From contig JAAYBJ010000003.1 in the NCBI GenBank assembly GCA_012730105.1, positions 99,218-163,217 on the forward strand: a stretch of 64,000 nucleotides of DNA. The letters run 5' to 3'. The DNA comes from Candidatus Hydrogenedentota bacterium (GTDB lineage Bacteria > Hydrogenedentota > Hydrogenedentia > Hydrogenedentales > CAITNO01). Each line of letters starts with the position of its first letter. Within the stretch, counting starts at the first letter, position 1. The notes under the pieces were generated by a model. The model was not told where the DNA came from and ran no database searches. It worked only from the letters and a program-made list of their open reading frames with translations. A program made the position numbers and the translations under genes. Below are positions 17,911 to 31,500 of this stretch, piece after piece.

Positions 17911-19035
17911 ATGCCGGGTAACTCTTTGAAAGTCGTGCACGTTTACAAGGACTTCGACCCGCCGGTACACGGGGGTATGGAGCGTCATATCGCGCTGCTC
18001 TGCCGGTATCAGAAACAATGGTGCGAGGTGGAGGCCTTGGTATGCTCCCGGGGATGCATGACCCGACGCGTCGAACACGAGGGCATCCCCATAACCGCCG
18101 TAGGCGAATGGGGCCGGTTTCAGAGCGCACCCGTGGCTCCCCTGTTTCCGTTGCATATGCGGCGCCTTCACGCCGATGTGATGGTGGTTCACTGTCCGAA
18201 TCCCACGGCCGAGCTGGGATGGCTGATATCCCGCCCGAAAAACGTCCTGGTGGTGCGCTATCAAAGCGATGTGGTCCGCCAGGCGGCGGCCATGCGTTTT
18301 TATGCCCCCTTCCTTATGCGATTTCTCGACAAAGCTGATATGATCCTGGCTACGTCACCCCAGTACCTGGCGTCATCGGCGATGTTGCGACGCTTTTCCG
18401 ACAAGTGCCGGATTGTGCCGCTGGGCATTCCGGCGGAAGAGTATGCCGTGCCGGACGAGGCGCTGGTAACCGCGCTTCGCGAGCGTTATGGAAGTCCGTA
18501 CGTGTTTTTTTGCGGTGTGCACCGTTATTATAAAGGCCTGCCCTGGCTGGTGCGCGCCGCTGCGAAGATACGTGCGCGGGTCGTAATCGCGGGCGACGGT
18601 CCGGAACGCGAATCGGTAATGGCCCTTGCTGGAGAACTCGGCGTCGACATCGCCTTTCCCGGGCGGTTGAGTCACGCGGAACTGGTTGCCCATCTCTACG
18701 GATGCGCCGTAACCGCGTTCCCCTCGTGTGAGCGGAGCGAAGCGTTCGGCCTGTCCGTTCTTGAAGCGCACGCGTGCGGCCGCCCCGTGGTGGCCACACG
18801 GCTGGGTACGGGTGTGGAGTATGTCAATGAAGACGGCAAAACGGGCCTGAACGTGCCGCCCAAGAACGCCGAAGCGCTCGCCGCCGCGATAAACGAGCTG
18901 CTTGAAAATGAGCCGGCGCGCAACGTGATGGGCGCCTATGCGCGTGAACGCGTAAAAACAACGTTCAACGCCGAAACGCTGGCGCGAACCGAATTTGAGT
19001 TATACGAACAGGTGCTGGCCGCCCGCCGTTCCTGA
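17911..19035 (+). CDS. Glycosyltransferase family 4
   Basis: GT-B fold retaining glycosyltransferase (374 aa), cytoplasmic or membrane-associated, adding a sugar to a lipid-linked oligosaccharide. The N-terminus HVYKDFDPPVHGGMERHIALL contains the acceptor loop. The C-terminal donor domain has VVIAGDGPERE and the E-x7-E motif in EAFGLSVLEAHACGRPVV. It precedes a WecA-like transferase and an O-antigen ligase in the same direction, so envelope polysaccharide assembly is the likely role. Sugar specificity unknown. Confidence 0.88.
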   Translation: MPGNSLKVVHVYKDFDPPVHGGMERHIALLCRYQKQWCEVEALVCSRGCMTRRVEHEGIPITAVGEWGRFQSAPVAPLFPLHMRRLHADVMVVHCPNPTAELGWLISRPKNVLVVRYQSDVVRQAAAMRFYAPFLMRFLDKADMILATSPQYLASSAMLRRFSDKCRIVPLGIPAEEYAVPDEALVTALRERYGSPYVFFCGVHRYYKGLPWLVRAAAKIRARVVIAGDGPERESVMALAGELGVDIAFPGRLSHAELVAHLYGCAVTAFPSCERSEAFGLSVLEAHACGRPVVATRLGTGVEYVNEDGKTGLNVPPKNAEALAAAINELLENEPARNVMGAYARERVKTTFNAETLARTEFELYEQVLAARRS

Positions 19036-19077
19036 AGGCGTGCCTGCGAAACTGGAAGGACCTCACGGGTAACAGTA

Positions 19078-20178
19078 ATGCTTCCGAGCCATTATCTGAT
19101 TTTTATGTATCTGCTGGGCCTATCCTTTGTGATATCCCTGGCCCTGACGGCGGTAATGCGCCGACTGGCTTTCCGCTTGAACATACTGGATCATCCGGCT
19201 GGCCGGAAAAGCCACGCCCAACCCACGCCCCTGTTGGGGGGCGCGGCGATCTTTTTGACCTTTCATCTTGTCATCATCGCGCACCTGCTCTTTCTCGCGC
19301 TGGCCCGTCCCTATGGACCGGACTGGCTGGACGCGAACCTGTTCAGCGTCATGGGCGAAGATGGCGGTCTGAAGCTGTCGGGCATACTCATTGCCGGCAC
19401 CCTGATCTTCCTGCTGGGCATCATTGATGACCTGCATGTGCTCTCTCCCTGGATGAAACTGGCGGGCCAGATCGGCGTCGCCCTGATTCTGGTGCTTTTC
19501 GGCATTCGCATCCAGGCCTTCATTTTTACGGACCCCGTGAGTTCGTCGCTGATCACTGTGTTCTGGATTGTGCTGATGATGAACAGCATGAATCTCCTGG
19601 ACAACATGGACGGACTGTGCGGGGGGGTGTCCATTATCGCTGCGGCGACTTTTTTTCTCTGTGTGCAGCCCTACAGCATCTATATTGTGATACGCCTGCT
19701 GCTGGTTATCTTCGCCGGCGCCGTGGGCGGATTCCTTTTTTTCAACCTGCCGCCCGCCCGCATATTCATGGGAGATTCCGGCGCCATGTTCAGCGGCTAT
19801 TTCCTCGCCACCATCGCAACCATCGGCACTTTCCATCTAGAGGGAACGGGCTCGCGCATTTCCGTCGTCGCGCCGCTCATGGCTCTGAGTGTTCCCCTCT
19901 TCGACACGCTGAGCGTCATGTATATCCGGTGGCGCAACGGGGATTCCATCATGCTGGGGGACAAGCGACACTTTTCTCACCGCCTCGTGGAGGTGGGCAT
20001 GCGCCCATCAATGGCAGTGTACTTCATTTACATGGTGGCAGCGCTGGTAGGCCTCAACGGAGCGCTGTTGCCCAAACTCGATCTTGCGGGCACCGTCATC
20101 ACTCTGGTACAGACGCTGGGCATTTTCCTGTTAATCGTACTGCTTATGAACGCCGGCAAACGGAACGGAGCCAGTTGA
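19078..20178 (+). CDS. Undecaprenyl-phosphate sugar-1-phosphate transferase (WecA/MraY family)
   Basis: Polytopic membrane enzyme (366 aa, about 10-11 helices) that starts polysaccharide synthesis by moving a HexNAc-1-phosphate from UDP-sugar to undecaprenyl phosphate. Family motifs: GGAAIF, the Asp-rich GIIDDL, NSMNLLDNMDGLCGG, the metal/catalytic loop ARIFMGDSGAMFSGY, and the cytoplasmic His-rich loop DKRHFSHRLVEVG, which places it with WecA-type rather than MraY enzymes. Next to a glycosyltransferase and a ligase. A GGAAGG site precedes the ATG. Confidence 0.9.
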   Translation: MLPSHYLIFMYLLGLSFVISLALTAVMRRLAFRLNILDHPAGRKSHAQPTPLLGGAAIFLTFHLVIIAHLLFLALARPYGPDWLDANLFSVMGEDGGLKLSGILIAGTLIFLLGIIDDLHVLSPWMKLAGQIGVALILVLFGIRIQAFIFTDPVSSSLITVFWIVLMMNSMNLLDNMDGLCGGVSIIAAATFFLCVQPYSIYIVIRLLLVIFAGAVGGFLFFNLPPARIFMGDSGAMFSGYFLATIATIGTFHLEGTGSRISVVAPLMALSVPLFDTLSVMYIRWRNGDSIMLGDKRHFSHRLVEVGMRPSMAVYFIYMVAALVGLNGALLPKLDLAGTVITLVQTLGIFLLIVLLMNAGKRNGAS

Positions 20179-20181
20179 CCT

Positions 20182-23151
20182 ATGGCAAAAAAGAAGTCCA
20201 ACACCCCGGGCCGCAACCGAAACGCGGACAAGGGCGGGACACTGGCAGCGGCGCCCGTTTGGGAGAATGAAAGCCCCGGTCGCTGGCCGGAGTCTCTCGC
20301 CCCCTGGCGTACCGCCCTGTTCATGGCAATCGCTTCCGGGGCGCTTGCCGCATTGGCCTACGGCGCGGCGGCGCTTGGCGGCTTCACCGCGCTGAAAATA
20401 ACTTTGGCCGCATTGCTTGGCTCTGGCACACCCGAAAACGTATACACCTCCAATTATGACATTGCCACGGTCATCTGGGGTCTGGGTTCTATCGCCCTCG
20501 CGGGATACGTTCACCCCGCGCTGGGCATAAGCCTGCTGGTGCTCGGCCGATCCTGGCTGGACGGCTACACCTTTCCCCTGGACAACATTTACTTTACGTG
20601 GAGCATTTACCTGCTCTGCATGCTGTGGGCGATACGCCTGCTCCGGTCAAAACGACCTCTTCACTTTCCCCCGCCCGTCCTTATATTCGCGGCGGTGATC
20701 GTGTGGATTTTCGCCACCGCGCCATTCTCCATCCAGTACTACAATACCAGCCAGATGCTTTGGCTGTGGCTGGGATATGGACTCCTGTTTCTGCTGTGCC
20801 TGAACACATCCCGTGAATCTGGCGTATCGAACATCCTGCTGACCGTCTTTCTGGTCGCGTTAGGCATGCAGGCGGTCTTCAGCATCCTGCATTTCGAATT
20901 TCTACTCCCTTACCTGCGCAAGATAGTGCAAAATCCAGCCGTATTGCGGCGTTACTTCAATACGGACGTAATTTCGCCGGAAATGGCGCGCCGCTTCATG
21001 GTAAACCGCGCGTTCGGTACGATGCTTTTCCCCAACGCCTTGGCCGCCTATCTGCTGCTGGGCATTCCGTTTGTCCTGTTTATGACCGTGCCCTATGGGC
21101 GCGCCTTCCTGGGCATGCTCAGGCAACTGCCCGCCGCCAAGACTGAGCCAGAATCGCGCTTAGAGCGGGCTGTTATCCTGGGCATTGCCATTGCCTTTGG
21201 TTTCGGAGTATTTGTATTCATCCAGTTCGTTGCCTATTTTCCGATCGAGTACCGTGCCAACGCGACCGCTCTTCCCTTATACCTGCGGACGGTTCCCCTG
21301 TTCACCCTGTCATTGGCGGCGGGATGCGTCAGCGGCCTGGCTACCCTGTTCCTGCTGATGCGGCTGGGACTAAAGCGCTGGTGGGTGGGTTTGCGTTCCG
21401 TGGCAACTGTGATGCTCGCGGTTATTCTTCTCTACACCTTGTGGATCACCTATTCACGCGGCGCCTATCTTGCCCTGTTCGCTTCAGTGACCTGGGCCGG
21501 CATTGTCTATTATATCCCCCCGGCCCGTCTTCACCGGCTCAGCGCCCGATTTCGTAGGCGGGAAACGGCCGCCCTGCTGATCCTCCTGCCGACCCTTGCC
21601 TGCCTGTCCGTTATCCTTGTCCATGCGGTGACTTCCGGAAATTCGTGGGCCCAGGATCCGAGCGCGGCTGCGGCTCAAGCCCCGGGCCCCTCCCCCGGCG
21701 CGATGCCGGTATCCCGTGGCGTGAAAGTAAACGAGGAGGGCATCTCCCTGTCCATGAGCGATCTTGCCGACCCCGCCTCCTTCCGTTTGCGCCTCGGTTA
21801 TTGGCGCGTGGCCCTGCGCATCGCGTTGCACCACTGGCTCACGGGCACAGGGATAGGCAACTTTTCAATCGCTTACCCCCGTTATCAACATGTGGGCGCG
21901 GGAGACGTACGGGAAGCCCATAATGGCTTCCTGCAGTTTTTTGCGGACACAGGGGTCGTTGGCGGGGCCCTATTGCTGGCCTTCTGGGCATGGTTTGCCC
22001 TTTGGGGCGCCCGACGGATTATCCTTGAAGAATACCCACATAAAAAGTTGTTCCTGCTCGGCATCTATGCCGGGTTGATTGCCTTCTGCATGCATGCTTT
22101 TGTGGACATCAATTTCAGCCATCCTTCCCTGATGATGCTTGCCATGGCCTGGGCAGGCTTGTTTTATGGACACGCCGCTGCCGCCCCGAATACGGACCCA
22201 AACCCGGAAGAACCCGTTCCCACCGGAAGGCGCCGCCTTGCCGCCCGCGCGACGGCCTGCCTGCTGCCGGTGATTATACTCGCCGCAATGGCGGGAAGCG
22301 CGCGGGTGTACTTCCAGCAGCTTTCCCTGAACCGAATGCGCTTCATCAATCTTTCCTGCGAAAGCGAGTTGAACCGTCGTATGGAAGCGGGCCTCTTTTT
22401 CTTTAAGGATCTTGCCCAATTTGCCTTCCGCCGGGACGCCGGTGAAAAAAATCTAACGCTGCCCCGTCTGCCACTGTCAAAAGCGTTGCTGATTGTAGAC
22501 GATCTGGATGAACTGAAAAAGGGCTGCACCTTTTACAAGCCCATTCCGGATCAGGTCGGCCGCTTCGCCCGGATGGAAAAGGATGAACCGGTACCCATGA
22601 ATGCCCTGGTAGCCGTCACCCGCCCCTGGATGGTGCGGGAAATGGCCATCCGCTCCTGCCTGAAGTGGATTGAAGAACTGGAGCGCCAGGACAGGCGTTT
22701 TCCTCATTCGCCCATTTTGGCCCTGCATATCGTCCGATGGTATGAACTCTATGCCAACTTAAACATGCCTGAATTCAGCGCCCAAGAACCCGAGTGGATT
22801 GCAAAGTACCTGAAATGGAGTGAAATCATGGTGCAGCGCAACCCGTGTCATGCGGATATGCGGATGTTTTACACCAATTCTTTGATTTGGAAATTGCTGG
22901 AGGCGTACGGTACTGAAAAGGACGCCCTGCCCGCGAAAATCGAGGAAGAATACGAAACCATCCTCCAGTTGAGCCCGATTACGCCCCAACACAGGCATAT
23001 GTACGCGGGGGCGCTGGATCAGTTGGCGGACAATGCTACAAAGCAGGGCTTGGAAACGGATGCGGCCGCATATCGTGAAAAAGCACAGAAACTGCGTGAT
23101 GCGGTTAAAATTCTTGAAGAACAAAGGCGGGAAGCCCATCTTTATCAATAA
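20182..23151 (+). CDS. O-antigen ligase-like polymerase/ligase with large C-terminal domain
   Basis: A 989-residue inner-membrane protein. Residues about 45-715 hold some 12 membrane helices, including the WaaL/Wzy-C signature near residue 579 (EAHNGFLQFFADTGVVGG), typical of enzymes that transfer undecaprenyl-linked glycan onto lipid A or another acceptor. After the last helix (VIILAAMAGSARVYFQQL) about 270 soluble residues follow that look helical and TPR-like (PCHADMRMFYTNSL, then LSPITPQHRHMYAGALDQLA). It begins three bases after the WecA-like gene. The O-antigen ligase family as a whole also contains Wzy polymerases and protein glycosyltransferases. Confidence 0.8.
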   Translation: MAKKKSNTPGRNRNADKGGTLAAAPVWENESPGRWPESLAPWRTALFMAIASGALAALAYGAAALGGFTALKITLAALLGSGTPENVYTSNYDIATVIWGLGSIALAGYVHPALGISLLVLGRSWLDGYTFPLDNIYFTWSIYLLCMLWAIRLLRSKRPLHFPPPVLIFAAVIVWIFATAPFSIQYYNTSQMLWLWLGYGLLFLLCLNTSRESGVSNILLTVFLVALGMQAVFSILHFEFLLPYLRKIVQNPAVLRRYFNTDVISPEMARRFMVNRAFGTMLFPNALAAYLLLGIPFVLFMTVPYGRAFLGMLRQLPAAKTEPESRLERAVILGIAIAFGFGVFVFIQFVAYFPIEYRANATALPLYLRTVPLFTLSLAAGCVSGLATLFLLMRLGLKRWWVGLRSVATVMLAVILLYTLWITYSRGAYLALFASVTWAGIVYYIPPARLHRLSARFRRRETAALLILLPTLACLSVILVHAVTSGNSWAQDPSAAAAQAPGPSPGAMPVSRGVKVNEEGISLSMSDLADPASFRLRLGYWRVALRIALHHWLTGTGIGNFSIAYPRYQHVGAGDVREAHNGFLQFFADTGVVGGALLLAFWAWFALWGARRIILEEYPHKKLFLLGIYAGLIAFCMHAFVDINFSHPSLMMLAMAWAGLFYGHAAAAPNTDPNPEEPVPTGRRRLAARATACLLPVIILAAMAGSARVYFQQLSLNRMRFINLSCESELNRRMEAGLFFFKDLAQFAFRRDAGEKNLTLPRLPLSKALLIVDDLDELKKGCTFYKPIPDQVGRFARMEKDEPVPMNALVAVTRPWMVREMAIRSCLKWIEELERQDRRFPHSPILALHIVRWYELYANLNMPEFSAQEPEWIAKYLKWSEIMVQRNPCHADMRMFYTNSLIWKLLEAYGTEKDALPAKIEEEYETILQLSPITPQHRHMYAGALDQLADNATKQGLETDAAAYREKAQKLRDAVKILEEQRREAHLYQ

Positions 23152-23222
23152 AACGGGCGGTGGGTGTCCCAAAAAGTCCCGGGAGATTCGTTCTTGCGTT
23201 AGCGTTTTGTTTTCCAATTTTG

Positions 23223-23228
23223 TATAAT
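23223..23228 (+). promoter_or_regulatory. Candidate -10 box upstream of the DUF1573 lipoprotein
   Basis: A perfect TATAAT at 23223-23228 is preceded by a T-rich tract but only weak -35 matches (TTGCGT lies too far, at 23 bases). If used, the leader before the ATG at 23353 would be about 120 bases. Confidence 0.35.
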
Positions 23229-23352
23229 GGGTAATTGAAACGAAGGAGTTTGGGTATCTTTTTATTCGAAAGTGAAAATGAGCGCTTTTAGAGTAGGTAG
23301 ATCATGTTTGCTTCTGTTGCCCCCCAATATACCACATAGAAAGGTCGTTGCA

Positions 23353-24705
23353 ATGAGAAAAGGTAGTTTACTTGTTATTTTGCTTTTAAGTGCTTTGGTA
23401 ATAGGCGGATGCGGGCAGTCATCCAAGCCGACACCCCCCGCGGAACAAGCGGCCCCCGCGCCATCGGCCGCACCTGCCCAAGAAAGCCCGGCACCCGTGG
23501 AAACACCTGTCGGCGAGCCTGAGGCCAAGGAAGAGGTGCCTGCCGCAGAAGTCCCAGTGGCAACCGCGGCGCCGGACGCCCCGGCGGCAGCGGAAACACC
23601 TGCCCCTGTAGTGGAGGAAGGCGGCACCCCCAAACTCGTGGTCGCCGCCCCGGAATATAATTTTGGCAAAGTGGACAATGCGGAGACCGTCGAATGCGAT
23701 TTCGTGCTGAAAAACGGCGGGACGGGCATGCTGAAGATTGAAAATGTCCGTGCCTCCTGTGGCTGCACCACCACCGCCCTGCCCAAGAACGATATTGCGC
23801 CCAACGAAGAAGTGTCGCTGCATGCGGTCTTGAATCTGAAAGGCCGCCAGGGACCGCAGACCAAGGCTATTACGGTTACCTCCAACGACCCGGAAACACC
23901 TTCGTTCCAGCTTCGCATTACGGGTGAAGCCATCGCGTCCATATCCATCGAACCCATGGCCGTTCAATTCGGCCGTGTGGAAGACGACAATCCCCGGGAA
24001 GCCACGGTGACCATTCAGTCGCAAAAAGAAGGTGTCACCTTCAAGGTACTCTCCGCGGAACTGGACGGCCTTGATTTCATTACCCATGAACTCAAGGAAG
24101 TGGAACCGGGCAAAAAGTGGGAGATGAGCATCAAGACCAGCGCCAACCTGCCGGTTGGCAATCATAACGGCCGCTTCATCATTCGCACCGACTCCGCGGA
24201 ACGCGCCGTGCTCTGGCTTCCCGTGAGCCTGCAGGTGATCGGCGCCCTCCAGATTATGCCTCCTGTGGTAAATATCCGATTCAGCGAAAATGACGGTGAA
24301 ATGGAGCAGCAACAACTTAGCATTACCGCCGGCCGGGTCGCCGAATTCAAGATCAATGAAGTGATTGTTCCCCTGGACACCATCCAGCATGAGCTGATAG
24401 AAGCCGGCCCGAATGCCTACCGGTTGCGCCTGTCCAACATGCCCCGCACCGACGCGCTGGAAGGCAAGAACATTATCCTGCGCACAAACCTGACTGAAAC
24501 GCCCGAAGTAACCATTCCTTTCAACATCTACAAACCGCGCGTGCGCCCGATGGCGCCACCCGTCAAAGCCCCGGCGCAACCGCCCGCGGGCGTGCCCGAT
24601 GTGGCCAATGCACCCGCGCAACCGGCGACAGCCGCACCTGCGCCTGAAGCTGCTCCTGCGCCCGCACCGGCCCCTGAAGCCGCGCCGGCGCCCGCACAGC
24701 AATAG
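23353..24705 (+). CDS. DUF1573-type lipoprotein with Pro/Ala-rich tails
   Basis: A 450-residue lipoprotein. The signal peptide ends in the lipobox VIGGC (Cys about 20). Residues 21-95 are a Pro/Ala/Glu-rich linker and residues about 97-200 form a DUF1573 Ig-like domain with the hallmark ENVRASCGCTTT. A second and third beta-sandwich-like unit follow to about 400, then another Pro/Ala-rich tail. DUF1573 proteins are common in Bacteroidetes and Planctomycetes and have no settled function. The frame is open 27 codons further upstream, but ATG 23353 begins the lipoprotein signal. A strong terminator follows. Confidence 0.8.
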   Translation: MRKGSLLVILLLSALVIGGCGQSSKPTPPAEQAAPAPSAAPAQESPAPVETPVGEPEAKEEVPAAEVPVATAAPDAPAAAETPAPVVEEGGTPKLVVAAPEYNFGKVDNAETVECDFVLKNGGTGMLKIENVRASCGCTTTALPKNDIAPNEEVSLHAVLNLKGRQGPQTKAITVTSNDPETPSFQLRITGEAIASISIEPMAVQFGRVEDDNPREATVTIQSQKEGVTFKVLSAELDGLDFITHELKEVEPGKKWEMSIKTSANLPVGNHNGRFIIRTDSAERAVLWLPVSLQVIGALQIMPPVVNIRFSENDGEMEQQQLSITAGRVAEFKINEVIVPLDTIQHELIEAGPNAYRLRLSNMPRTDALEGKNIILRTNLTETPEVTIPFNIYKPRVRPMAPPVKAPAQPPAGVPDVANAPAQPATAAPAPEAAPAPAPAPEAAPAPAQQ

Positions 24706-24739
24706 TGGATGAAACCTTTCCGTATTTGAATAGAGTCAA

Positions 24740-24775
24740 AGCCCCGGGAGAATGTCTTCCCGGGGCTCTTCTTTG
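24740..24775 (+). terminator. Rho-independent terminator
   Basis: A 10-bp stem, AGCCCCGGGA (24740-24749) with TCCCGGGGCT (24758-24767), is followed by CTTCTTT. It separates the lipoprotein gene from the next gene. Confidence 0.75.
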
Positions 24776-24878
24776 GGCCTACCGCGACAAAAAACGCCCT
24801 TTGCGACAACGCCGATCCTTTTATGGAGTGTTTGCAGAACAGAATCTGCTACTTGTAAAAAAAGAGGAGAACTTGCTG

Positions 24879-26327
24879 ATGTGCCGAAATAAAATGTTTG
24901 GACTTTTTACGCTGTTTATGGCCTTCCTGCTGTCGACTGCCTTATCCGCCTACGCGAACAACCTGCGCGTTACGGAGAACCTTACCCCCCTCGATGAATA
25001 TGTGGCCGCCCCGGACGCCAATTTCCGCTATGAATTGAAACACACCCACCAGGGTGACGGATGGAAGGGCCATGTGCTGCACATGGTTTCCCAGACCTGG
25101 CTGACACCGGACAAGGTGGATCGCACCGAGTGGGAGCACTGGCTGGTGGTGCTGGTTCCAGACAAACCCGCCAAAACGACGGGGCTGCTGCTCATCGGCG
25201 GCGGGGGCAACGGCGGCAACATGCCGCGCGGCGCCGATGCCAATCTCAGGCGCATTGTACGGGAGACCAATACCGTTGCCGCGCAAATTCACCAGGTGCC
25301 CAACCAGCCGCTTATCTTCGCCGATGACGGCCGGCGGCGCAGCGAAGACGCCATCATCGCCCACAACTGGGACAAGTATCTGCGGACCGGCGACCCCATG
25401 TGGATCACCCGCCTGCCCATGACCAAGAGTGCTGTGCGCGCCATGGACGCGATACAGGCGTTTTGCGCGAGCGATGAGGGCGGCAACGTGCAGGTGGACA
25501 ACTTTGTCGTGGCCGGCGCGTCGAAACGCGGCTGGACCACCTGGACCACCGCCGCCGTGGACAAGCGCGTCGTCGCCTGCGTACCCATCGTCATCGACCT
25601 GCTCAACCTTACCCCGTCGTTTGTTCACCACTACGAGGTATACGGATTCTGGGCGCCCGCCATTGACGACTACGTGGAATCCGGGATTATGGAATGGCTC
25701 GGTTCTCCCGAATGGGATGCTATGCTCGCCATCAACGACCCCTACAGTTACCGCGACCGGCTTACCATGCCCAAGTTGATCCTGAACGGCGCGGGCGACC
25801 AGTTCTTCCTGAACGATTCCTGGCAGTTCTACTGGGACGATCTGAAAGGTCCGAAATACCTGCGCTATGCGCCCAATGCCGGACATGGCATGGACAACGC
25901 CGATGCGGCCGGCACGGTGGTGGCCTTCTACAAATCCATTTTGGACGGCGCTCCGTTGCCGGAATATGAATGGTCCTTCCCAGACGGTGAAACCGTCCGC
26001 GTGACTACCAAAACCCCACCCACGGTTGTAAAATTGTGGCAGGCAACCAACCCCGAAAAATGGGATTTCCGTTTGGATGCCCTGGGGCCGGTATGGACGG
26101 AAACCGTACTGGAGCCCGACGCCGATGGTTCCTATACAGGCCGGGTGGCCAAGCCGGAAAATGGATACACGGCCTATCTGGTGGAACTGACCTTTCCCGG
26201 GCCGGGGGAAGACCCCCTGGTGCTGACTACGCCCACGCGTATCACCCCGAACACCCCCCAGCACAAGATCGAGATGAAAACAGCATGGCCCAACGGGTTT
26301 ATCTCAGGGAAAAAGTCGGACCAGTAA
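24879..26327 (+). CDS. PhoPQ-activated pathogenicity-related (PqaA-like) protein
   Basis: Exported alpha/beta-hydrolase-like protein (482 aa) of the PqaA family. A signal peptide (FLLSTALSAYANN) is followed by WLVVLVPDKP, GLLLIGGGGNGG, the nucleophile-elbow-like VVAGASKRGWTTW and a C-terminal LILNGAGDQFFLNDSW with the conserved APNAGHGMD. The serine in GASKRG, the Asp of GAGDQF and the His of NAGHG are plausible triad residues. Activity in the family is not established. The ATG at 24879 has GAGGAGA about 9 bases upstream. A strong bidirectional terminator follows. Confidence 0.85.
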   Translation: MCRNKMFGLFTLFMAFLLSTALSAYANNLRVTENLTPLDEYVAAPDANFRYELKHTHQGDGWKGHVLHMVSQTWLTPDKVDRTEWEHWLVVLVPDKPAKTTGLLLIGGGGNGGNMPRGADANLRRIVRETNTVAAQIHQVPNQPLIFADDGRRRSEDAIIAHNWDKYLRTGDPMWITRLPMTKSAVRAMDAIQAFCASDEGGNVQVDNFVVAGASKRGWTTWTTAAVDKRVVACVPIVIDLLNLTPSFVHHYEVYGFWAPAIDDYVESGIMEWLGSPEWDAMLAINDPYSYRDRLTMPKLILNGAGDQFFLNDSWQFYWDDLKGPKYLRYAPNAGHGMDNADAAGTVVAFYKSILDGAPLPEYEWSFPDGETVRVTTKTPPTVVKLWQATNPEKWDFRLDALGPVWTETVLEPDADGSYTGRVAKPENGYTAYLVELTFPGPGEDPLVLTTPTRITPNTPQHKIEMKTAWPNGFISGKKSDQ

Positions 26328-26366
26328 CCTGAAAGACATGCGTCCGCTGTTCTCATGGACAGTATG

Positions 26367-26412
26367 GACGGTCGGGCGTGGCCTTTTTGCCACGCCCGGC
26401 CGTCTTATTTTT
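26367..26412. terminator. Bidirectional terminator between convergent genes
   Basis: A near-perfect 16-bp stem, GACGGTCGGGCGTGGC (26367-26382) with its complement at 26389-26404, has a T-rich loop and a TTATTTTT tail on the plus strand. The minus strand also reads A/T-rich flanks. It lies two bases from the stop of the minus-strand protease gene. Confidence 0.85.
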
Positions 26413-26413
26413 A

Positions 26414-30733
<4,320 letters not shown>

Positions 30734-31298
30734 GGAAAATTCCTCCTCGTATGAGTGCCTCGTTTTCGGAGTACCACTATCAAAGAACAAATTGTGCAGA
30801 TTGTTTACGCTTTAGCGCTCATCCCAAGGGCGGTAACACTAAAATGTGAACAACATACTTTTGAAACATGCTCCGGCCTGCGGGTAACACCCGCGCTGCG
30901 TTGTCATCTTTATAAAAACTTCCAGACTGTTTCTATTATAACACTTGTCGCCTGACAATGCTTGACATTTACACGCGTTTGGAATCCTGAAAGTCACACA
31001 AAGCCTGCCGCCTCACAGAAATTCGTATTTATCGCAGAAGAAAAATCTAGTGGTAAAACCAAAAACACGTGCGAGGGCGCTATCGTGCCTGAATAGCGCT
31101 GCTTTTGCTCGAACCCATGGCAGGTAAATATCAGAAGTTGCGCAGGAAGGTCTTAGAAGGAATGCTCAGGGGGCAAAGATGAACGGATGCCGTAAATTGT
31201 CACGTGATAGGCACGAGAGCGGATAGGCGAGTTTTAAAGATGGCGGGGAAAACACCCAAAAACCCGCCAAAGCCCCTGTAAATCAGCATTTTTTTAAC
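30734..31298. other. Spacer upstream of the protease gene
   Basis: No gene is visible in these 565 bases. A TATAAT on the minus strand (30940-30935) could be the protease -10 box, with TTGTCA 12 bases before it, which is too close for a standard promoter. GCGGGT-AAC-ACCCGC (30880-30894) is a small inverted repeat in the untranslated leader. The rest shows nothing I can name. Confidence 0.35.
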
Positions 31299-31376
31299 TG
31301 GTCGGGGTGAGAGGATTCGAACCTCCGGCCTCTTCGTCCCGAACGAAGCGCGCTAACCGGACTGCGCTACACCCCG
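31299..31376 (-). tRNA. tRNA-Pro (anticodon CGG), CCA encoded
   Basis: Read on the minus strand, the acceptor stem CGGGGTG (31376-31370) pairs with CACCCCG (31309-31303), followed by discriminator A and an encoded CCA (31301-31299). The anticodon arm is CTTCG-TTCGGGA-CGAAG, giving anticodon CGG for proline CCG codons. The T-arm is GGAGG-TTCGAAT-CCTCT and the D-arm contains GGTTAGCGC. All arms fold with normal lengths. Confidence 0.93.
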
Positions 31377-31500
31377 ACAGTGATGTCAAGAGTATACATG
31401 ATATGAATGGAAGGTATCAAACCAGCGATTTGCCCCTGCTTAGCCCCGGTGCCGATTTGGGACCGCTGCAATTATCCGTTTCTGATCTTCTCGCATGAAT

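Noticed and set aside
23419..24702. 427-codon minus-strand frame opposite the DUF1573 lipoprotein
   Set aside because: Arg/Gly-rich low-complexity translation, typical of an antisense high-GC frame; the plus strand has a clear lipobox and DUF1573 motif.
30734..31298. Riboswitch in the long spacer before the protease gene
   Set aside because: I looked for cyclic-di-GMP, cobalamin, SAM and FMN core motifs and found none.
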